Positions 58,799 to 64,000 of a stretch of 64,000 bases of DNA are shown here, piece by piece (the first letter of the stretch is position 1; each line of letters opens with the position of its first letter). The stretch spans positions 9,796,001 to 9,860,000 of the forward strand of contig CM082598.2 of assembly GCA_040954595.2 (NCBI GenBank), written 5' to 3'. The notes below the pieces were generated by a model, which was not told the origin of the DNA, ran no database searches, and worked only from the letters and a program-made list of their open reading frames with translations. Both the position numbers and the translations under genes were made by a program. The DNA is from Balanoglossus misakiensis. Taxonomy: Eukaryota > Hemichordata.

Positions 58799-58884
58799 GT
58801 AAGTGTATGCGCTCCAAATTTCTGTGTGATCCTATAACCATGTAATTTAGAATGTAATGGGATTGATAGGATAGAGCTTACATA

Positions 58885-59035
58885 CTGTAAAACGGGTTAT
58901 TTTTGCAAAATACTTGAGAGCCAAAAAAACATGAAAATTAAAAAGTTGCGTAAAATCTTTTTCTGAGATAACGATGCAGTTAGTGAAATACGAGAATGCG
59001 AAAATGTCCTGTCGCGAAAATAACCCGTTTTACAG
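58885..59035. mobile_element. TA-flanked MITE family F, copy 3
   Basis: ctgtaaaacgggttattttt ... aaaataacccgttttacag with TA on both sides (58883-58884, 59036-59037). Confidence 0.88.
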
Positions 59036-59213
59036 TATTTCTTGCATTTTCACATGATAAATACAGTGTGTGCACGCATATATTTTGTCACAGTTGCATG
59101 ACATTCACACAAAAAAATTTAAAGATACCAGAATGGGCTAGGCTAAGGTGCCACCAGTACTGTCAATGTTTGCCGGCTCGGCGCCCTGTACATGTACAGA
59201 CTTGTTAGTTGAA

Positions 59214-59389
59214 CAGTAAAACAAGTCAAAACCGAACACTAGGAAACTGAAGAAATTGCTTGGTTTGCAGAGGTGTTCAGTGTATCAGGTTCTTTTAACA
59301 TGTGGTTCTATTTCAAAGGGACAGGAAAATGTGTTTGGTATAGACAGGTTTCCTGATTAATCCGGGTTCGGTTTAGAAAGGTTTTACTG
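59214..59389. mobile_element. pogo/Tigger-like MITE family G, copy 2
   Basis: Left cagtaaaacaagtcaaaacc and right gttcggtttagaaaggtttt followed by actg; relative of 16830-17007. The left end is diverged and lacks a clear TA. Confidence 0.65.
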
Positions 59390-59584
59390 TATGCTGTGGT
59401 GTACACATCACTGTTGTATGTGCAGTAACATATCCGACAGAAACTGGACACTATATAATTTATGCAAATATTATTCATGTAAAAATCATTAGACATAACA
59501 AAGCAATAATAATAATAATAATACCAAAGTGGGAGTAGGATTAATGGTGGTGGTGGTGCTCAATGAGAATAAACACCGTCTTAA

Positions 59585-59930
59585 AGGGACAAAGTCTCTC
59601 TCACGCTGCCCTTTCCCCATTAATTATGTTTGATACAAGACACCGTTTATGTTATTCTACATGTGGATATATAGTGAATCAACGTATGACCACACACAAC
59701 TTCAATCCCACTTTTAGACACAAGAGTGAAAATCTCTCCAAAATGAATAATCGGTGTTTACCATTTATTCATTTTGGCGAGATTTTTACTCTCATATCAT
59801 ACGAACGGGATGGAAGTTGTTTGTGGTTAAACACTGTTTCACTATATATTCACATGTAGAATAACATAGACGGTGTCTTGTATCAAACATAATTGATGGA
59901 AAATGGTAGCGAGAGAGAGACTTTGTCCCT
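59585..59930. mobile_element. TTAA-flanked foldback MITE family J, copy 3
   Basis: agggacaaagtctctctcac ... gagagagactttgtccct, TTAA at 59581-59584 and 59931-59934. Confidence 0.92.
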
Positions 59931-60057
59931 TTAAACAATTTGGAACCAATAAAACAGTTTTGAGGTATGAACAAGAGAAAAGTATAAATTATATTATATC
60001 ATGCTACCATCCGCCATTCTGATTGGACAACGCTCAATCCAGCGATGCTAAAATTAA

Positions 60058-60663
60058 GCAATAAAACACCCCCAGCCATGGTATACCACGAGATTTTGAC
60101 CAGTTCACGGGCGATAGCGAGTGCGTATATGGAGTTGAACTGGTCAAAATCGAGTGGTATACCATGGCTGGGGGTGTTTTATTGCTATTATATTATGCCA
60201 GTATATTGAAACTTTGCATAAAACATTTTAAAAAGGCATTTTCTTTTACTATGATATATGACTGTGGTATATGGCTAATATATCACGGTCACGTGTCGTG
60301 TCTCGACCAATCAAATAGCGTGATTTACACCATCAATATACTGGTATAACTCATTATATTATACCAGTATATTGATGGTGTAAATCACGCTATTTGATTG
60401 GTCGAGACACGACACGTGACCGTGATATATTAGCCATATACCACAGTCATATATCATAGTCAAAGAAAATGCCTTTTTAAAATGTTTTATGCAAAGTTTC
60501 AATATACTGGCATAATATAATAGCAATAAAACACCCCCAGCCATGGTATATCACTCGATTTTGACCAGTTCAACTCCATATAAGCACTCGCTATCGCTCG
60601 TGCGTATATGTCGTGAACTGGTCAAAATCTCGTGGTATACCATGGCTGGGGGTGTTTTATTGC
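60058..60663. mobile_element. 606-bp near-perfect palindrome with TTAA duplication
   Basis: Flanked by TTAA (60054-60057, 60664-60667). Each arm (about 300 bases, centre near 60354) is itself a hairpin: gcaataaaacacccccagcc ... ggctgggggtgttttattgc. The two arms encode mirror-image 61- and 62-codon ORFs, a by-product of the inversion and not genes. This looks like a fused head-to-head pair of hairpin MITEs. A related 140-base hairpin is at 61018-61157. Confidence 0.9.
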
Positions 60664-61017
60664 TTAAATATAGCACTGCTAAAACGGGCCCCTGAACTAG
60701 CATGCGGTAGCGAAAATGTGCGGTTGGACCACAGTTGTGTGGTGTTAAACCAAATAAATAAAATGAAAACACCGGTGAATTTACAGACGTTTCATTTTGG
60801 AACCGCTGTGTAGGAATATTTGTCACTTTGCCATGCGCGACGCCCGTCTGGTCATTTTTTGTCGTCTGCATCATGTTTAATGCTCGATCCCGGACCGCTC
60901 GTGTTTACATTCATCGTCGCCATGTTGGTTCACGATCGTAACTTCTTTTTCTGGCGCCGTTTCGTTAAGAAAATGCCACTGATATGCCTCAAAATCAATT
61001 GTTGATATAATATAATA

Positions 61018-61157
61018 GCAATAACCCCCGCCGCAGCCGGGTATACGCGAGATTTGGGTACAATTCGAGACATATAGCACGAGCCGTTAGGCGAGTACTA
61101 TATGGAGCGAATTGTACCCAAATTGAGTGTATACCTGACTGAGGCGGGGGTTATTGC
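61018..61157. mobile_element. 140-bp hairpin MITE related to the palindrome
   Basis: gcaataacccccgccgcagc ... gcggggg, ttattgc. Arms also share cgagatttgggtacaattcg and its inverse. The right flank is TTAA, the left is diverged. Confidence 0.82.
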
Positions 61158-62241
61158 TTAAGTACACGTTTTTATCTGTGTTGTCTTCATCTTTGTTTTG
61201 TTCTACATGGTATGTCTTTGTAGCGACTTTCTTGCCTGTTTCTAACTCATCTATTTTTTTATCATCTTCTTACAACATTTGGTTACCTCGCATGTGTTGT
61301 ATTATGGTGTTCTGATCTAACAAACTACTTTCTGTGTGTGTACATGTATACCAGATTACAAGCCAGGTAGGTTTTGGTATTTGGCCCAAATCAGCTCATC
61401 CATCAGTTGTAGTGAATAGCCTACGCTCTTCCTTATATTGCTAAATTACAATTTTATGTATTCTCTCACTTTATTTTAATAGCTTGTCTCTAATAGACCA
61501 TAGCTAGTTTATTGAATATCCACCACAGTAAATGCAGCGGAACTATATATCACAGACTTACATTGTTATCATGTCCATTTATCTTGTTCTACTAATCTTA
61601 CACCCATCACCTACTGTATAGCAGATGTTCTCTAAAATAATATTCACGTACCAAGTGTATCATTCTGTAATTTATATCTAAGTTCTAACCATTGTTTGTG
61701 TTTACTTAATTCGTTGTCCCATCAATGTCAAAGAGGTGTACTTCCCTACATTGTCTCAGTACTTTTCCCATTTTGCTGACTATACATATAGGTTGTGTTG
61801 ATAAGCTAGATACTGGACATTCTATCAGGTTTCAGGGATTTGAACAAGAAACTGCAGTAGATAAACAAAATACTGGAAACATAGCGAAAAGATACAGCTA
61901 ATTGGTGCCAACGTTTTATTGACTTTGTTCCATCAATTACCAACCTCCACATCTGTCAAAAAAAACAGATACTAGTAAGCAATATGTAAAAGCTCTACAT
62001 CACCATGCTCTAAACTTCAAACCATCTGTGCTATGTTGATCTTAGTAAAAGTATCTGTATAAAAGTTAATCTTGGTTTTAGTATTTCTTTCGAAAAAATG
62101 TCTACACTAATCCAACAAAATTACTGTTAAAAGCGTGTTTTTAATGTGCTGATATTTAAAATTGTATTTATGAAGTTTACATTTTCATTCAATAAACACT
62201 AGTTAAATTTTTTTTTTTTAATAGTCAGTTAAAGTTGAACG
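61158..62241. other. AT-rich intronic DNA, nothing recognised
   Basis: No ORF above 60 codons and no repeat partner seen. I searched it for the last dynein exons and found none. Confidence 0.6.
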
Positions 62242-63346
62242 TTGGATTCCGTTTTAGAGCCAATTATGCGAAATGCGATGAAAAAGTACTATAAAAACGT
62301 TGGTTTCATTCACTGTAACAGAACCACAGCCAGCCAAAAACTGCGCGAAACCGGAAGTGTCGTCAGCAACTTGTGGTACCGTCGTCCGCTGCCGACGCGT
62401 AGGAGCGAGCTTATGCTTATACATGCCTGTACTCACGCGACCGACGACGTTAGCATGGCAACATATTCTCGGGTAGTAGGTTACAATTTTGAACCAGAGA
62501 TTCCCTTCTATGACCAAGCGACTGAATTTTTCAGAGGACAAAAGTGACTCCAGTGCAGAAAGTGATAGTTCATGCAGTTCCGACGATGCTGATTCTCCCC
62601 ACTGTGATTTTCCACATCTGATCTCCGATGTGTCCCGTTGTCAAGGCTTTACACTTGGTGTGGTTTCAGTGAAACAGATCTGCTGTGATGAGACAATGCT
62701 GTAAACAATACAGCGTTGGTTCTCCCTCGTTGTCACCTTTTCGAACCACTTTTCTTACAAAAACACCTTTTATGGATTTGAAAAGAACGCAGATGCACCA
62801 TCCTTCACCAGGTGTAGTACGTCCAAAGACATAGTATAATGGAAGCCAATACCATAGTTATCCTATGCACGTTACGTCTCATGAAATGAATTAAAACTGC
62901 CCTTATTAGTTTCTTTCATTTGATCACCATGCGATCGTCAATAAATGGAAATTAAACCAAATAAGTGTACCAAAAACGTGCGGGAAGGATTTAAAACGTT
63001 ACGTTTATTATCAGCGGCAGTTAGAACGACTTTGTATTGGCCTTACGGTTTGTTCATAAACATTGGCATTGTGGACATTGCCATGTCAGTTCAGCGCAAA
63101 ATTTGTCTGTTTATTGGAAATGACACGCCGAACGTGTAAGAGCGCTGCGCGTCGACTGCAACGCAAGTTGCTGACGTCACTTCCTGTAGTATTTTCAACT
63201 CGCGTCTTCTGTTTGCACAGGAAGTGAAAGTGAATTAACCCATCGGAACGTTGCCATTTTTGACATCCGGTTTGTACTTTGAAGCCTAAATTTGTGGGTG
63301 TCGTTCCACTTTTAACATTGAAATTACTCTGCTGGTGACGTATCAC
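62242..63346. other. GC-richer stretch with overlapping ORFs, unassigned
   Basis: Open frames at 62242-62547 (+, 101 codons), 62489-62704 (+, 71 codons with an acidic Ser-rich run SEDKSDSSAESDSSCSSDD), 62254-62541 (-) and 63086-63346 (-). CpG-rich relative to flanks. No domain recognised and no repeat partner in the window. It could be a decayed transposase N-terminus, an intronic regulatory region or noise. Confidence 0.3.
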
Positions 63347-64000
63347 TGAAAAGTATTCACATGACTTTGAAAATAAATATAATTTTAATCTGGTCCGGGA
63401 ATATCCTCCCTAAATCCATGAAGACTTGTTTAACAATTGTCCATGTTCAATTTTAGCACCACCAGTAAAGACACTGCATTAAGCCTCTATAGCTGCCACT
63501 TTTTGCATTATTTTCATGATTTTATTTTCCAACTTAAATTGGTCCATCTAAATAAGCTTACTGATGTTGCAATTTGAACACGCTATGTATTAAACAGGTG
63601 CCGCACAGATTTAATCAGCCTCCATACAAACATTTCGCGGCTATCATGGTATGCGTCATCAAGAGATGACAAACTGATGCAAATGCAAGCAATTTGGCTT
63701 AAATGGTGAAGATTTTAGAGGATGTGGAATATATTTGAAGTATTTTATTGTGGAAAAATATGTGAAATTTGGCAGCCATAGTGGCTTTAACAATTGCCCA
63801 TGTTCAATTTTAGCACCACCAGCAGAGTCACTGCCTTATGAATAATGAGCAGAAATGCCTTATTTTTCACTGCAGAAAGCAGTTTACATGTTTGCTATAG
63901 TGACGATAAAATTACGCAACATGGACGAACGAACATGTATCTTCTGTATCTCCTGTAAGCAAATGTCCAACTGACAGGAATATCTGAAAACTTTACAAAT
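63347..64000. repeat. dispersed repeats shared with intron 17
   Basis: 63480-63560 (cattattttcatgattttat to aataagcttact) matches 42355-42430. 63564-63772 matches 55137-55355. 63790-63830 repeats a phrase also at 63444-63480 (catgttcaattttagcacca). Family class unknown. Confidence 0.65.

Larger units (their letters stand above)
55382..58355. mobile_element. 3-kb foldback element with AT-rich subterminal arrays
   Basis: Ends attattttgaaagttaaact and agtttaactttcaaaataat are inverted. Inward on both sides run arrays of degenerate aaaattttaattttc-type units (55380-55800 and, inverted, 57130-57480 plus 58147-58355). Then come long unique arms, 55800-56180 inverted as 56757-57140, nearly base for base (gcgaatttcttttacatgca, ggccgggcagacaaatccgg). 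A GC-richer centre (56231-56572) and further insertions in the right arm (57490-58142) interrupt it. No transposase frame. Structure is like Foldback/Galileo-type elements; class is inference. Confidence 0.85.
41487..58591 (+). other. DNAH1 intron 17 (17.1 kb) hosting nested transposons
   Basis: GT-AG intron between e17 and e18. It contains the family J MITE, the nested Gypsy complex (42686-54671) and the 3-kb foldback element. Sequence at 42340-42440 resembles 63480-63560, and 55137-55360 resembles 63564-63790, so the LTR elements landed in older dispersed repeats. Confidence 0.9.

Noticed and set aside
60164-60544. Two mirrored ORFs of 61-62 codons starting MAGGVLLLLYYAS
   Set aside because: They lie on the two arms of one palindrome and are the same sequence read on opposite strands; no sign of gene structure.
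58799-64000. Last dynein exons
   Set aside because: No phase-compatible exon with the expected C-terminal motifs was found, so they are taken to lie beyond the window.

Overview
This window is animal nuclear DNA. It holds one spliced host gene on the + strand, and nearly everything else is transposable-element debris in its introns. Eighteen exons (364 to 58798) join in frame into 1,029 codons of an axonemal dynein heavy chain, covering the end of the stalk/start of AAA5, then AAA6 and most of the C-terminal domain. From remembered family sequences the protein is closest to DNAH1, a single-headed inner-arm dynein of motile cilia and sperm tails. Both gene ends lie outside the window. AT-rich DNA, long repeat-filled introns, a tRNA-headed SINE, L2/CR1-like LINEs, Ty3/Gypsy elements and many TIR/MITE families suggest a marine invertebrate deuterostome such as a hemichordate, lancelet or echinoderm. 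That placement is inference; no species is assigned.

Layout. 1-345: SINE. 364-7117: exon 1 and an intron with a 1.28-kb TIR element that has a 7-bp target duplication, directly followed by a 4.1-kb element with 79-bp TIRs that encloses a decayed Gypsy gag-protease piece, then a 621-bp foldback element with TTAA ends. 7118-12448: exons 2-8 with mostly short introns, one of them a GC-AG intron. 12449-19836: a 7.4-kb intron with a second, larger copy of the 7-bp-TSD element (itself carrying two MITEs) and a possible in-frame 45-nt microexon. 19837-26949: exons 9-12, with a 1.84-kb TAA-flanked element that carries its own 740-bp insertion. 26950-36546: a 9.6-kb intron with two LINE fragments on opposite strands and inverted GC-rich repeats. 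36547-41486: exons 13-17. 41487-58591: a 17.1-kb intron holding a nested set of elements. An old Gypsy element (42686-54671, minus strand) is interrupted by a 920-bp TIR element and by a younger Gypsy element (47977-53679), which in turn carries a pogo/Tigger-like DNA transposon (48763-49957). A 3-kb foldback element follows. 58592-58798: exon 18. 58799-64000: an intron with a 606-bp near-perfect palindrome and an unexplained GC-richer stretch.

The only functional gene supported is the dynein. All retroelement reading frames seen are broken by stops, frameshifts, deletions or loss of catalytic residues. The nesting gives a relative chronology: the outer Gypsy LTRs differ at about eight of 177 sites, while the inner Gypsy LTRs differ at two of 226.
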